64,000 bases of DNA from contig NZ_CP117782.1 in NCBI RefSeq assembly GCF_028657905.1, forward strand, positions 1,240,001 through 1,304,000, read 5' to 3'. The stretch comes from Burkholderia sp. FERM BP-3421 (GTDB lineage: Bacteria > Pseudomonadota > Gammaproteobacteria > Burkholderiales > Burkholderiaceae). The notes beneath the pieces are model-generated. The model was not told the DNA's origin. It searched no databases and was given only the letters and a program-made list of their open reading frames with translations. The position numbers and the translations under genes were made by a program. Shown piece by piece: positions 27,101 through 35,881 of this stretch (within the stretch, counting starts at the first letter, position 1; the number at the start of each line of letters is the position of its first letter).

Positions 27101-30100
27101 ATCGGCGCGGCCTCGTCGGCCGTGAAGCCGGTGCGCAGGATGTCGTGGCGCGGCGGCGCGGCCTCGAACGCGGCGCGCAGGCGCGCGATGTCCGGCGCGT
27201 CGAGCGTCGCGACCAGCTGGTTCACGTAGGTCGACTGCTCGGGCGCGAACAGCGCGTGGAACAGGATGCCCTGCTGCATCGGCGCGAGCGGATAGATGTC
27301 GTCGATCGTGCGCAGGTCGAACGGCAGGCGTTCGAGCGCCGCCTGCGTGAGGCCCGCCGCGCGCGCGAGCGGGTAGTCGCCCGGGGTCGCGCCCGCGCCG
27401 CGAGACGCGAGACGCTCGGCGCAGGCGTCGGTCAATTCGGTCAGCGCGGCCGAGAAGCGCGCGGCCAGCGCGTCGATGGTCGCGCGCTCGAACTGCGTCG
27501 CGCCGTACACCCAGTGCACGCGCAGCGTGCGGCCGTCGTGCGCGTCGATATACGCGTGAATCGCGAGCGCGTTGCCGATCGGGCCGCCCGGATCGCGTTC
27601 GAGGCCCGCGCCGCCGAAGCGCGGCACGAGCGCCGCGTCGCGCGGCGCGTCGAACTGTCCCAGGTAGTTGAAGGTCACGCGCGGCCGCGGCACCGCCGCG
27701 AGCGCCGTGCGCGCGGCATCGTCGCCGTAGTGGCGCAGCACGCCGAAGCCCAGCCCCTTGTTCGGCACGTCGCGCAAGCTGTCCTTCACGCCCGCGAGCG
27801 TCGCGAGCGGCGTATCCGCCACCGCGAACGCAACCGGATAGTGGCTCGTGAGCCAGCCCGGCGTGCGGCTCGCGTCCAGCTCGTCGAACAGCGCCTCGCG
27901 GCCGTGGCCCTCCAGCTCGATCCGGCAGGCGGCCTGCCCGGTCTGGCGGCCGAGCGCCTGCGCGAGCGCCGCGATCAGCAATTCGACCATCTGCGTGCGG
28001 TATGCGCCGTTCGCCTCGGTCAGCGCGCGGCGCGTCAGGTCCGCGTCGAGCGCCTGGATCACGACCGCCGCGTCGGCGTTGGTCGCGCGCGCGTCCGGAT
28101 GATCGAGCGGCAGGTCCTCGTGCGGCGCGGCGAGCGCGGCCCAGCCCGGCAGCTCGGCCGCGAACGGCCCGTGCGGATCGCGCGCCGCGCGCGCGAGGCG
28201 CGCCGCCCACTGCGACGCGCTTGCCCCGGTGGACGCGAGCCGCACCGCGCGGCGCTCGGCGGCCGCGCGATAGGCGGCGTCGAGATCGTCGAGCAGCACG
28301 CGCCAGGTCACGCCGTCGACGATCAGGTGGTGAATCGCGAGATAGAGGCGCGTCGCGCCGTCCGGCAGCGCGGCGGCGAATGCGCAGGCGAGCGGACCGC
28401 GTTCGAGGTCCAGCCCGGCCTGCAGCGCGTCGAACTGCGCGAGCGCGTCGGTTTCGTCGCGCGCCACGCCCGCCGCGAGCGGCAGCGTGTCGAACGCGCG
28501 CGGCGCTTCGCTCGGTTGCCACTCGCCTTGCGGGCCGGTCGGCGTGAAGCGCTGGCGGAATACCGCGTGATGCGTGAGCACGGTGTCGAACGCGCGCGTG
28601 AACGCGTCGAAATCGAACGGCGCGGCGGGCGTCAGCTCGATCGACTGGTTCCAGTGGCCGCGACGCGGGATGTCGAGCGCGAAGAAGCGTCGTTGCGCGG
28701 GCAACAGCATGGGCGCGTCGGCCTGCGCCGCCGCGGGCGCCGCCCGGGTCGCGGCGGCCGGCGCGGCCGCGTCCGTCGCGACCGCGACGCGCGCGAGCTT
28801 CGCGACGGTCGGGCCGTCGAACAACTGCTTGGGTGTGAATTTCACGCCGCGCTTGCGGGCGCGTGCGATCACCTGCAACACCAGGATCGAATCGCCGCCC
28901 AGCGCGAAGAAATCGTCCTCGCGGCCGATCCGCCCGGTTTTCAGCACCTCCTGCCAGACCGCGGCCAGCACGGTCTCGACCGGCCCTTGCGGCGCATCGG
29001 CCGGGCGGTCGGCGACCGGCGCGGGCGCGGCGGCCAGCACGCGCAGCGCGGCGCGATCGATCTTGCCGTTGGCGGTGACGGGCAGGCTCGCGCACACCTG
29101 CAGCACGGCCGGCACCATGTAGTCGGGCAGCCGCGCGGCCAGCGCGCAGCGCAGCGCGGCGTCGTCGAGCCGCGCGCCGGCCGCCGGCGTCACGAACGAC
29201 GCGAGCCGCAGCCGGCCCTCGTGCTCGACCGCGAGCGTTTCCGCCTGCGCGACGCCGTCGAGCGCGCGCAGCGCGGCGCTCACCTCGCCCGGTTCGACCC
29301 GGTAGCCGCGAATCTTGACCTGGTCGTCGAGACGGCCGAGGAACGCGATGCGGCCGTCCGCGCGCAACCGCACGCGGTCGCCGGTGCGGTACAGGCGCGC
29401 GCCCGGCGTGAACGGGTCCGGCACGAAGCGCTCGGCGGTCGCGCCCGCGCGGCGCAGATAGCCGCGCGCGAGCCCCGGCCCGCCCAGGTACAGCTCGCCG
29501 ATCCCGCCCGGCGGCACCGGCGCGCCGCTCGCGTCGAGCACGCACGCGTCGGCGTTCGGCAGCGGCCGCCCGAGCGGCACGCCGAGCGCGCCCGGCGCAG
29601 CCAGCGCGGCCTCGCGCAGCACGGCCTGGGCCGGCGCGGAAAGGTCGCACACGAGCGCGCCGACCGTCGCTTCGGTCGGTCCGTAGTGGTTGATCACGCG
29701 GCACGCGGGCTTGAGCGCCGCGAGGCGCGCGACGAGCGACCACGGCAGCGCCTCGCCGCCCGTGACGAGCGCGTGTGCGGGCAGCACGTCGGCGGCCGCC
29801 TGCGCGTCGAGCAGCGCATGCAGGTGGCTCGGCACGATCTTCAGCACGCCCACGTCGCGGCTGCGCATCTCGTGCGCGAAACGGTCCGGGTCGAACGCGC
29901 AGGACGCGGGCAGCAGATGCAGCGTGCGCCCCGAGCACAGCGCGCCGAACAGCGTCGTGTGCCCGAGGTCCGCCGCGACCGTCGACACCATCGCCATCGA
30001 CGCGTCCGGCGCGAACGCCAGCTCGTCGAGCAGGCCGTCGACATAGTCGGCCAGCGCGCGATGGTCGATCACCACGCCCTTCGGCGTGCCGGTCGAGCCG

Positions 30101-33100
30101 GACGTGAAAATCAGATAGGCCGCCTGCCCCGGCAGCGGCGCGGGCAGCCGCGCCTCGGCCGGCGCGGGCTCGCCGCCCAGCGCGTCGACGTCGAGCGGCG
30201 TCGCTGCGTCGCCGAGCGCCGCCGCGGCGGCGGCGTCCAGCCCCGCGCCCTCGACCAGCAGCCAGCGCGCGCCGCACGCGTCGAGCGCGGCGGCAAGCCG
30301 CTCGGGCGGCGCGGCGGGATCGAGCGGCACCGCATAGGCGCCGGACTTCAGCACGCCGAGCCACGCGGCGACGAAGCGCGTCGTGCGTTCGAAGCGCAGC
30401 GCGACCGCCTGCTCGGGGCCCGCGCCGCGCCGGCGCAGTGCGTGCGCCAGCCGGTCGGACCAGGCATCCAGCGCCGCGAAGCTCAGGCTCGCGTCCGCAT
30501 CGACCACGGCCGCGCGCTGCGGCGCCTCGGCCGCCGCGCGGGCGAACCGCGCCAGCACGTGTTCGGTGGTTGCAAGCGCGCGGCCGCGCTGCGGCGCGCG
30601 CGTCGCCGCGCTCGCGCAGGCGAGCGCCGCGATCGGCTGGCGCGGATCGCGCACCGCGTCCGCGAGCAGCGCCGCATAGCTGTCGAGCCAGGCGCGCGCG
30701 GTGTCGGCGTCGATGCCGTCGAGCGCGAACGCGGCCACCAGCTCGATGCCCTGCGGATCGTCGGTGAAATCGAGCGCGTAGTCGAAGCGCGCGCCGAGAT
30801 CGAGCCCGGCCGCCATGCGCGCCGTCGCGCCCGGCAGCGACGCCGACAGCGCCAGATCGAACTGCTGCGCGAACTTGACCTTGAGCCAGGCCTCGCCGCG
30901 CCGCGCGGGCGGCTGCACCGCGTCCAGCACCTGATCGAACGGCACGTCCTGGTGCGCGAAGGCCGCGACCGCGTCGCGCCGCACCGCGTCGACCAGCGCC
31001 GCGAAGCGCTGCGCCGGGCTCACCCGCGCGCGCAGCGCGAGCGTGTTCAGGAACAGGCCCACGAGCGGCCGGGTCTCGGCCTGCGCGCGGTCCGCGACCG
31101 GCGCGGCGACCACCAGGTCGCGCTCGCCCGTCAGGCGGAACAGCCACGCGTCGAACGCGGCCAGCAGCAGCGTGAACGGCGAGGCGCGCAGTTGGCGCGC
31201 GGTGTCGCGCAGCGCCTCCGACAGCCCGGCGGACAAGCGCAGCGCCACGCGGCCGCCGCGATGATCCGCGGCCGCGCCGCGCGCCCGGTCGAGCGGCAGC
31301 GCGAGCGGCGCGGGCGCCTGCGCGAGCGCCTCGCGCCAATAGTCGAGCTGGCGCGCGCCCTCGCCCCCGGCGAGCATCGCGCGCTGCGCCTGGGCATAGT
31401 CCGCGTACTGGATCGGCAGCGCCGGCGACGCCGGCTCCCGGCCTTCCGCGAACGCGGCATAGGCGCGGGTCAGTTCATCGAATGCGCAGCGCGAGCTCCA
31501 GCCGTCGCTGACCGCATGGTGGGTGGTGAGCAGGAAATGCTGCGCGCCGCCCGTCAGCGTGACGAGCGTGGCGCGCACGAGCGGCCCGCCCGACAGGTCG
31601 AACGCCGCGCCCGCGTGCTGGCGGGTCAGGTCGGCGAGGCGCGCCGCGCGCACCGCGTCGTCGAGACCGCGCAGGTCGACCGTCGCGAGCGTCACCGGCA
31701 GGCGGCGGTGGATGCGCTGCCACACCACGCCGTCGTCGTCCTCGACGAGCGTCGTGCGCCATGCTTCGTGGCGCGCGAGCAGATGGTCGAGCGCGCGTTG
31801 CAGCACGGCGGGATCGAGCAGGCCGTCGATGTCCCATTGCACGGCGACGTGATAGGCGTCGCCCGCGTCCTGGGTGCGCGCGAGCACCCAGAAGCGCTGC
31901 TGCGCGAACGAGGCGGGACGGTCGCGGTACGGCGTGGACAGGTCGGCGCTCGCCGCCTCGATCTTCAGCGCGCGCGCGGGCGCGGCGGCATCGGGCTCGC
32001 CCTGCTCGATCGCGGCCGCCAGTTCGGCCAGCGTCGCATCGTCGAACAGCGCCTCGAGCCGCAGCGCGACGCCCCATTCGGCGCGGATCGCGGCCTGCAA
32101 CTGCATCGCGCCGAGCGAATCGCCGCCGCGCGCGAAGAACCGATCGGTGCGGCCGAGCGGCGCGGCCTCGTCGAGCAGGCGCTGCCACAGCGCCGCGAGG
32201 CGCGTCTCGGTCGCGCCGACGGGCGCGACATGATCGTCGTCGGCCACGGCCGGCAGCGCCGCGACCGAATCGCGCAGCGCGACGCGGTCGAGCTTGCCGT
32301 TCAAGGTATACGGCAGCCGCGTGAAGCGCGCGAAGCGGTGCGGCAGCCACGCCGCCGGCAGATGCGCGCCCAGGTGCGCCTTGAGCGCCGCATCGGCGAG
32401 CGGCTCGGTCAGCACCACGCAGGCGGTCAGCTGAGTGCGGCCGCCCGCCGTCTCGGCGAGCACGCCGGCGTCGCTGACGGCCGGATGCGCGAGCAGGCAT
32501 GCGGCGATCTCGCCGGGTTCCACGCGCACGCCGCGCACCTGCACCTGATCGTCGATCCGCCCGAGGTAGTCGAACGACCCGTCCGCGCGTTCGCGCGCGA
32601 GATCGCCGGTGCGATAGATGCGCTCGCCCGGCTCGCCGCCCGGATCCGGCAGGAAACGCTCGGCGGTCAGCCCGGGCCGGCCGTGATAGCCGCGCGCGAG
32701 ACACACGCCGCCGAGCAGCAATTCGCCGTCGGCGCCCTGCGGCGCGCCGCCGTCGATGCGCGCGACGCGGCGTCCGATCGGCCAGCCGATCGGCAGCGAC
32801 GCATAGCCCTGGCTCGGATCGAGCGCGGGCGTCGCGCCCGGATCGACCGGCCACAGCATTGGCGAGATCACCGCCTCGGTCGGCCCGTAGCCGTTGACGA
32901 GCCGCTGCGCGGGAAACACCCGGCGGATCTCGTCGAAGCTGTCCTGCGACATCGCCTCGCCGCCGAACAGCAGCACGCGCAGCGACGGCGGCACGCCGTC
33001 GCGCGCGCACACCGCCGCGAATTCGCGCAGATAGGCGGGCGGCAAGGTGGTGTTGGTCACGCCCTCGCGCACCATGAACGCGTGCGCGGTCTGCGGCGCG

Positions 33101-33786
33101 AACGGCGGCGGATCGCTGATCACGACGCTGCCGCCGACCGCGAGCGGCACGAGCCAGGCCTCGATCGCGACGTCGAAATTGACTGACGCGAAATGCAGCA
33201 CGCGGTCGTCCGCCCCGATCGGCAGCGAGGCCGCGAGCGCGTCGCCGTGCGCGGCGAGCGGGCCGTGCTCGACCACCACCGCCTTCGGCGTGCCGGTCGA
33301 GCCGGAGGTATAGATCATGTAGGCGGCCGCGCGCGGGTGCACGGGCGCGTCGCCGGGCGTGCGCGGCGCGGCCGGATCGGGCTCGGCCACGCTCGCGACT
33401 TCGAAGCAGCGCGCGAAGCGCGCGCGCATCGCGGCGTCCGCCGAGGCGTCGACGATGCCGTGCGCGAGGCCCGCGTCGCGGGCCACCCAGTCGAGCCGCG
33501 CGCCCGGATGGCGCGGATCGAGCGCGACGAACACGCCGCCCGCCTTGAGCACCGCGAGCAGCGCGACGAACAGGTCGCACGAGCGCGCGACGCACACCCC
33601 GACCCGCACCTCGGTCGTCACGCCGGCGGCCGTCAGCTGCGCGGCGAGGCGCGCGGCGCGGTCGTCCAGCTCGCCGCGCGTGAGCCGCACCGTGCCGGGG
33701 GTGAACGAGGCGAGCGCCGGGGCGTCGGGGGCAAGGCGCGCAAGCGCGTGAATTCGGTGGTGCAGCGCAGTCGGAAAGCTCGTCAT
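24109..33786 (-). CDS. orbI: Nonribosomal peptide synthetase 1, A-T-C-A-T-E-C-A-T (OrbI-like)
   Basis: 3225 residues. Domains in order: A1 ~15-510 (YTSGSTGTPKAVVVEHG); T1 ~525-597 (Ser in RGGDSLGAMQ, ~557); C2 ~617-1060 (HHAVSDGWSS); A2 ~1075-1585 (STVAADLGHTTLF pocket region); T2 ~1600-1670 (GGDSILVLQ); E ~1692-2125 (HHLIVDGVTWR, EGHGRE, NYLGQFD); C3 ~2155-2600 (HHLLLDGWST); A3 ~2630-3115 (FGFDVSVWEF pocket, serine-like); T3 ~3125-3195 (GGHSLLATQ). The layout matches assembly of hydroxyornithine, D-beta-hydroxyaspartate and serine in the ornibactin/malleobactin family; the fourth residue comes from NRPS2. It begins with A, with no loading C domain. The start is ATG at 33786, about 75 bases below the predicted OrbS-type promoter. 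Confidence 0.93.
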   Translation of the reverse strand: MTSFPTALHHRIHALARLAPDAPALASFTPGTVRLTRGELDDRAARLAAQLTAAGVTTEVRVGVCVARSCDLFVALLAVLKAGGVFVALDPRHPGARLDWVARDAGLAHGIVDASADAAMRARFARCFEVASVAEPDPAAPRTPGDAPVHPRAAAYMIYTSGSTGTPKAVVVEHGPLAAHGDALAASLPIGADDRVLHFASVNFDVAIEAWLVPLAVGGSVVISDPPPFAPQTAHAFMVREGVTNTTLPPAYLREFAAVCARDGVPPSLRVLLFGGEAMSQDSFDEIRRVFPAQRLVNGYGPTEAVISPMLWPVDPGATPALDPSQGYASLPIGWPIGRRVARIDGGAPQGADGELLLGGVCLARGYHGRPGLTAERFLPDPGGEPGERIYRTGDLARERADGSFDYLGRIDDQVQVRGVRVEPGEIAACLLAHPAVSDAGVLAETAGGRTQLTACVVLTEPLADAALKAHLGAHLPAAWLPHRFARFTRLPYTLNGKLDRVALRDSVAALPAVADDDHVAPVGATETRLAALWQRLLDEAAPLGRTDRFFARGGDSLGAMQLQAAIRAEWGVALRLEALFDDATLAELAAAIEQGEPDAAAPARALKIEAASADLSTPYRDRPASFAQQRFWVLARTQDAGDAYHVAVQWDIDGLLDPAVLQRALDHLLARHEAWRTTLVEDDDGVVWQRIHRRLPVTLATVDLRGLDDAVRAARLADLTRQHAGAAFDLSGGPLVRATLVTLTGGAQHFLLTTHHAVSDGWSSRCAFDELTRAYAAFAEGREPASPALPIQYADYAQAQRAMLAGGEGARQLDYWREALAQAPAPLALPLDRARGAAADHRGGRVALRLSAGLSEALRDTARQLRASPFTLLLAAFDAWLFRLTGERDLVVAAPVADRAQAETRPLVGLFLNTLALRARVSPAQRFAALVDAVRRDAVAAFAHQDVPFDQVLDAVQPPARRGEAWLKVKFAQQFDLALSASLPGATARMAAGLDLGARFDYALDFTDDPQGIELVAAFALDGIDADTARAWLDSYAALLADAVRDPRQPIAALACASAATRAPQRGRALATTEHVLARFARAAAEAPQRAAVVDADASLSFAALDAWSDRLAHALRRRGAGPEQAVALRFERTTRFVAAWLGVLKSGAYAVPLDPAAPPERLAAALDACGARWLLVEGAGLDAAAAAALGDAATPLDVDALGGEPAPAEARLPAPLPGQAAYLIFTSGSTGTPKGVVIDHRALADYVDGLLDELAFAPDASMAMVSTVAADLGHTTLFGALCSGRTLHLLPASCAFDPDRFAHEMRSRDVGVLKIVPSHLHALLDAQAAADVLPAHALVTGGEALPWSLVARLAALKPACRVINHYGPTEATVGALVCDLSAPAQAVLREAALAAPGALGVPLGRPLPNADACVLDASGAPVPPGGIGELYLGGPGLARGYLRRAGATAERFVPDPFTPGARLYRTGDRVRLRADGRIAFLGRLDDQVKIRGYRVEPGEVSAALRALDGVAQAETLAVEHEGRLRLASFVTPAAGARLDDAALRCALAARLPDYMVPAVLQVCASLPVTANGKIDRAALRVLAAAPAPVADRPADAPQGPVETVLAAVWQEVLKTGRIGREDDFFALGGDSILVLQVIARARKRGVKFTPKQLFDGPTVAKLARVAVATDAAAPAAATRAAPAAAQADAPMLLPAQRRFFALDIPRRGHWNQSIELTPAAPFDFDAFTRAFDTVLTHHAVFRQRFTPTGPQGEWQPSEAPRAFDTLPLAAGVARDETDALAQFDALQAGLDLERGPLACAFAAALPDGATRLYLAIHHLIVDGVTWRVLLDDLDAAYRAAAERRAVRLASTGASASQWAARLARAARDPHGPFAAELPGWAALAAPHEDLPLDHPDARATNADAAVVIQALDADLTRRALTEANGAYRTQMVELLIAALAQALGRQTGQAACRIELEGHGREALFDELDASRTPGWLTSHYPVAFAVADTPLATLAGVKDSLRDVPNKGLGFGVLRHYGDDAARTALAAVPRPRVTFNYLGQFDAPRDAALVPRFGGAGLERDPGGPIGNALAIHAYIDAHDGRTLRVHWVYGATQFERATIDALAARFSAALTELTDACAERLASRGAGATPGDYPLARAAGLTQAALERLPFDLRTIDDIYPLAPMQQGILFHALFAPEQSTYVNQLVATLDAPDIARLRAAFEAAPPRHDILRTGFTADEAAPMQVVHRQATLPVEELDWRNLAERDAALDAWLAADRARGFDLAAPPLMRVALIRFGDTEWRLVWTRHHLLLDGWSTARCFADVLRDYLEPPRPNPFAAPARVRYRDFIAWLASRDAASERAFWLDRLARLDEPTLIAEREPQPGETGANRTWRATLDAATTARVGDAARQLKITVNTLVQGAWALALQRVTNRAAVAFGATVAGRPDALAEIDTVLGLFINTLPVIAAPLPQRSARGWLADLQRDNAAALDHAHTPLYEIQQWAGQGGRALFDTLVVFENYPVDEAWQGREPRALQKRDLRNIEATDFALTLVIEAGQTLTIDYGYDTARLGEARVAALHDAFVACLGGLVAAPDAPLGALACASDATLARAAQANATARDWPAAQQAPLHRQFEAAAQATPDAIALEMTEPSGAARRLSYRELDQQAERAAAALRVAGVLPDTAVALCVERSFDMVIALLGVLKAGAAYLPVDPDYPADRIDYLLRDARPAVVLTQAHLRERVAAAVAGATPVVTVDALLQGAPEPGARTAVAADQLAYLIYTSGSTGKPKGAGNTHAALANRIAWMQDAYRLTRDDVVLHKTPFGFDVSVWEFVWPLAIGATLAIAAPGDHRDPARLVETIAAHRVTTLHFVPSMLAAFVAHLDDFGVAARCASITRIVASGEALAPALVARVQALLPHARLFNLYGPTEAAIDVSHWTCTADDGRAAAVPIGHPIANLQLHVLDVAGHPAPEGGIGELHLGGAGLARGYLGRAALTAERFVPDPSGGGARLYRTGDLVRRRADGALDYLGRLDAQVKLRGQRLEPGEIEALLRAAPGVRDAVVIVHDDQLVGYVAHGANPAPDAAALLDALRAQLPAYMVPSQLIALEALPVTPNGKCDRRALPTPERAARAVTPPRTETERTLAGIWQRALKLDAVGCDDDFFTLGGHSLLATQVNAQANLHWALTLPLRQLFEERTLARCAAVIDHALAARGGLSGQDAADAIDALLGELEIQ

Positions 33787-33867
33787 GGCGTGAAGTCCGG
33801 TGGATCCGGCCGTTTCCGGCCCTGTCGTTCAGGTCGCCGCCCGCATTGGGGGCCGCTTCACAAGTGA

Positions 33868-33892
33868 GACGAACCACGCGCGCAAATCTTTA
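33868..33892 (-). promoter_or_regulatory. OrbS/PvdS-type promoter for the leftward NRPS operon
   Basis: On the minus strand GGTAAAGATTTGC places TAAA at 33892-33889 and CGTC at 33871-33868, with exactly 17 bases between them. TAAA and CGT(C) are the -35 and -10 elements known for iron-starvation ECF sigma factors of the PvdS/OrbS group. The spacing would give a leader of about 75 bases before the orbI start. Confidence 0.8.
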
Positions 33893-33929
33893 CCGTGACC
33901 GCGCAATCATTTGCGCGCCCGGCCTGTGG

Positions 33930-33954
33930 TAAAGATTTGCCGCGCCCGTTCGTC
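33930..33954 (+). promoter_or_regulatory. OrbS/PvdS-type promoter for orbE
   Basis: On the plus strand GGTAAAGATTTGC places TAAA at 33930-33933 and CGTC at 33951-33954, again 17 bases apart. It is a mirror image of the promoter at 33868-33892. A small palindrome, GCGCAATCATTTGCGC (33901-33916), lies between the two -35 elements. The predicted leader to the orbE start is about 80 bases. Confidence 0.8.
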
Positions 33955-34041
33955 ATAGTGTCGAGAGGCGCCCCGGAAACCGCTGTCATCTGCGTGTCAT
34001 GGGGCCGCCATGCCCATCCGCCCTATTCGCCCCTGTTGCCG

Positions 34042-35796
34042 ATGACATCAGCCACCGAGCAGTTCGACCCTCCCTCCGCCGACCGGCGCGCCGCCCGACC
34101 GGCGATCCGGCTCATCCTCGGCCTCCTGAAGCGCTCGCGCGGCGCGTTCACGATCGCGCTCGTCGCCTGCGTGCTGAACGGCATCGCGAGCGTGCTGCTG
34201 GTCGCCACGCTGAGCAAGGCGCTGTCCCAGCCCGACGCGGCCGGCGCGACGCTCGCGCTGCGCTTCGGCCTGTGCGCGGTGATCGCGCTCGTCACCCGGA
34301 TCATCACCGGCGTGCTGTTCGCCCGGCTGTCGCAGGACACCATGGCGCAGCTGCGCGAGCACGTCGCGCGCCGGGTGGCCGCGGCCGAGCTGCAGGACGT
34401 CGAACGGATCGGCGCCGCGCCCGTGCAGTCGGTGCTGACCGACGACGCCACCAATGTGTCGATGCTGTTCTTCGCGCTGCCGAATCTGGTGATGCACGGC
34501 TCGATCGTGTTCGGCTGCCTCGGCTACCTCGCCTGGCTGTCGTGGCCGGTGTGCCTGCTCGCGGTCGCGGCGATCCTGGTCGGCTCGCTCGGCTATCACG
34601 CCGGCGACAAGCGCGCGATCGCGCTGCTCGAAGCCGCCGGGCGCTCGCAGGACAAGCTGTTCGGCTATCTCGGCGCGCTCTTCACGGGCGCCAAGGAGCT
34701 GAAGCTGCACCAGGCCCGCGCGCGGCAGTTCATCGACGGCCAGCTCGGCGCGGCGATCGGCGAGGTGCGCGACCATCGCCGCCGCGCGTTCAGCGCGTAT
34801 GCGGTCGGGGTCGGCTGGATCGTGTTCCTGTTCTACGTGTTCCTCGGCGTCGCCGCGTTCTGGCCGGCGCTGGGCGTGCGCGGCGACGGCCCGGCGGCGT
34901 CCGGCTACGTGGTCGTGTTCCTGTTCATGCTGCTGCCGCTCGACGGCCTGCTCAACAACGTGCCCACCCTCAACGCGGCGCGCGTCTCGCTCGACCGCAT
35001 CGAGAAGCTGATGGCCCAGTTCGGCGCGCTGCGCGTGGTGCCGCCGCCGCCCGAAGCGGCGTCGCATGCGCCGTTCCGCACGCTCGCGCTGCGCGACGTC
35101 ACGCATTCGTATTTCCATGAGCGCGACGAGCGGATGTTCCGCGTCGGGCCGATCAACCTGACGCTGCAGCCGGGCGAACTGGTGTTCATCGTCGGCGGCA
35201 ACGGCAGCGGCAAGACCACGCTCGCGAAGGTGCTGACCGGGCTGTACGAGCCCGAAGGCGGCGCGATCGAGATCGACGGCCAGCCGATCGGGTTCGCCGA
35301 GCGCGGCGCGTACCGCGAGCGCTTCACCGCCGTGTTCAACGATTTCCACCTGTTCGACGCGCTGCTCGGGATCGTCGATCCGAACGACGCGTCGCGCGCC
35401 CAGGCCGACGCGCGCGCGAACGCGCTCGTCGCGAAGCTCGCGCTCGATCACAAGGTGCAGGTGGTGGACGGCGCGTTCTCGACGCGCGCGCTGTCGACCG
35501 GCCAGCGCAAGCGCCTCGCGCTCGTGGTCGCGTACCTGGAGGATCGCCCGCTGTACCTGTTCGACGAATGGGCGGCGGACCAGGATCCGCAATTCAAGGC
35601 GGTGTTCTACGAGCAGCTGCTGCCCGAGCTGCGCGCGCGCGGCAAGACCGTGATCGTGATCAGCCACGACGACCGCTATTTCCCGATCGCGGACCGCGTG
35701 CTGAAGCTCGACAACGGCAGCATCGTCAGCGAGACCTTCGGCACCGCGCATGCGGCGCTCGCGACGCCCGTCGCGGCGAACGGCACGGCCGGCTGA
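34042..35796 (+). CDS. orbE: Cyclic-peptide/siderophore ABC exporter (OrbE/PvdE-like)
   Basis: 584 residues with six N-terminal membrane segments (to about residue 310) fused to one ATPase domain, as in PvdE/SyrD exporters. Walker A is IVGGNGSGKTTLAKVL (near 392). The signature region is ALSTGQRKRLALVVAYL (near 485), with a variant LSTGQ instead of LSGGQ. Walker B is PLYLFDEWAADQDP, followed by VIVISHDDRYF. It should move the siderophore or a precursor across the inner membrane. The frame is open upstream to 33895, but that start would precede the promoter, so ATG at 34042 is chosen. It is divergent from the NRPS operon and ends just before a strong terminator. Confidence 0.92.
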   Translation: MTSATEQFDPPSADRRAARPAIRLILGLLKRSRGAFTIALVACVLNGIASVLLVATLSKALSQPDAAGATLALRFGLCAVIALVTRIITGVLFARLSQDTMAQLREHVARRVAAAELQDVERIGAAPVQSVLTDDATNVSMLFFALPNLVMHGSIVFGCLGYLAWLSWPVCLLAVAAILVGSLGYHAGDKRAIALLEAAGRSQDKLFGYLGALFTGAKELKLHQARARQFIDGQLGAAIGEVRDHRRRAFSAYAVGVGWIVFLFYVFLGVAAFWPALGVRGDGPAASGYVVVFLFMLLPLDGLLNNVPTLNAARVSLDRIEKLMAQFGALRVVPPPPEAASHAPFRTLALRDVTHSYFHERDERMFRVGPINLTLQPGELVFIVGGNGSGKTTLAKVLTGLYEPEGGAIEIDGQPIGFAERGAYRERFTAVFNDFHLFDALLGIVDPNDASRAQADARANALVAKLALDHKVQVVDGAFSTRALSTGQRKRLALVVAYLEDRPLYLFDEWAADQDPQFKAVFYEQLLPELRARGKTVIVISHDDRYFPIADRVLKLDNGSIVSETFGTAHAALATPVAANGTAG

Positions 35797-35828
35797 GCCG
35801 GGCGGGACCGGTCGTCCGGCAAGCAGAA

Positions 35829-35865
35829 CGCGGCGCGTGCCCGATGGGGACGCGCCGCGTTTTTT
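35829..35865 (+). terminator. Intrinsic terminator after orbE
   Basis: Stem CGCGGCGCGT (35829-35838) pairs with 35850-35859 around an 11-base loop and is followed by a run of six T (35860-35865). It lies 32 bases after the orbE stop on the same strand. Confidence 0.9.
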
Positions 35866-35881
35866 CATGCGCGGCGCGGGC

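Noticed and set aside
21092..31339. 3415-codon minus-strand frame overlapping both NRPS genes
   Set aside because: It is the shifted frame of the NRPS coding sequence; only fragments look like repetitive Ala/Arg.
18625..33186. A 4853-codon open frame on the plus strand, opposite orbK and both NRPS genes
   Set aside because: It is antisense to recognisable domains, is dominated by Arg/Ala/Gly/His and has no domain of its own. Long antisense frames are a by-product of ~70 % GC codon usage.
33895..34041. Upstream in-frame start for orbE
   Set aside because: It would begin upstream of the predicted -35 element and adds a Pro/Cys-rich leader without homology.
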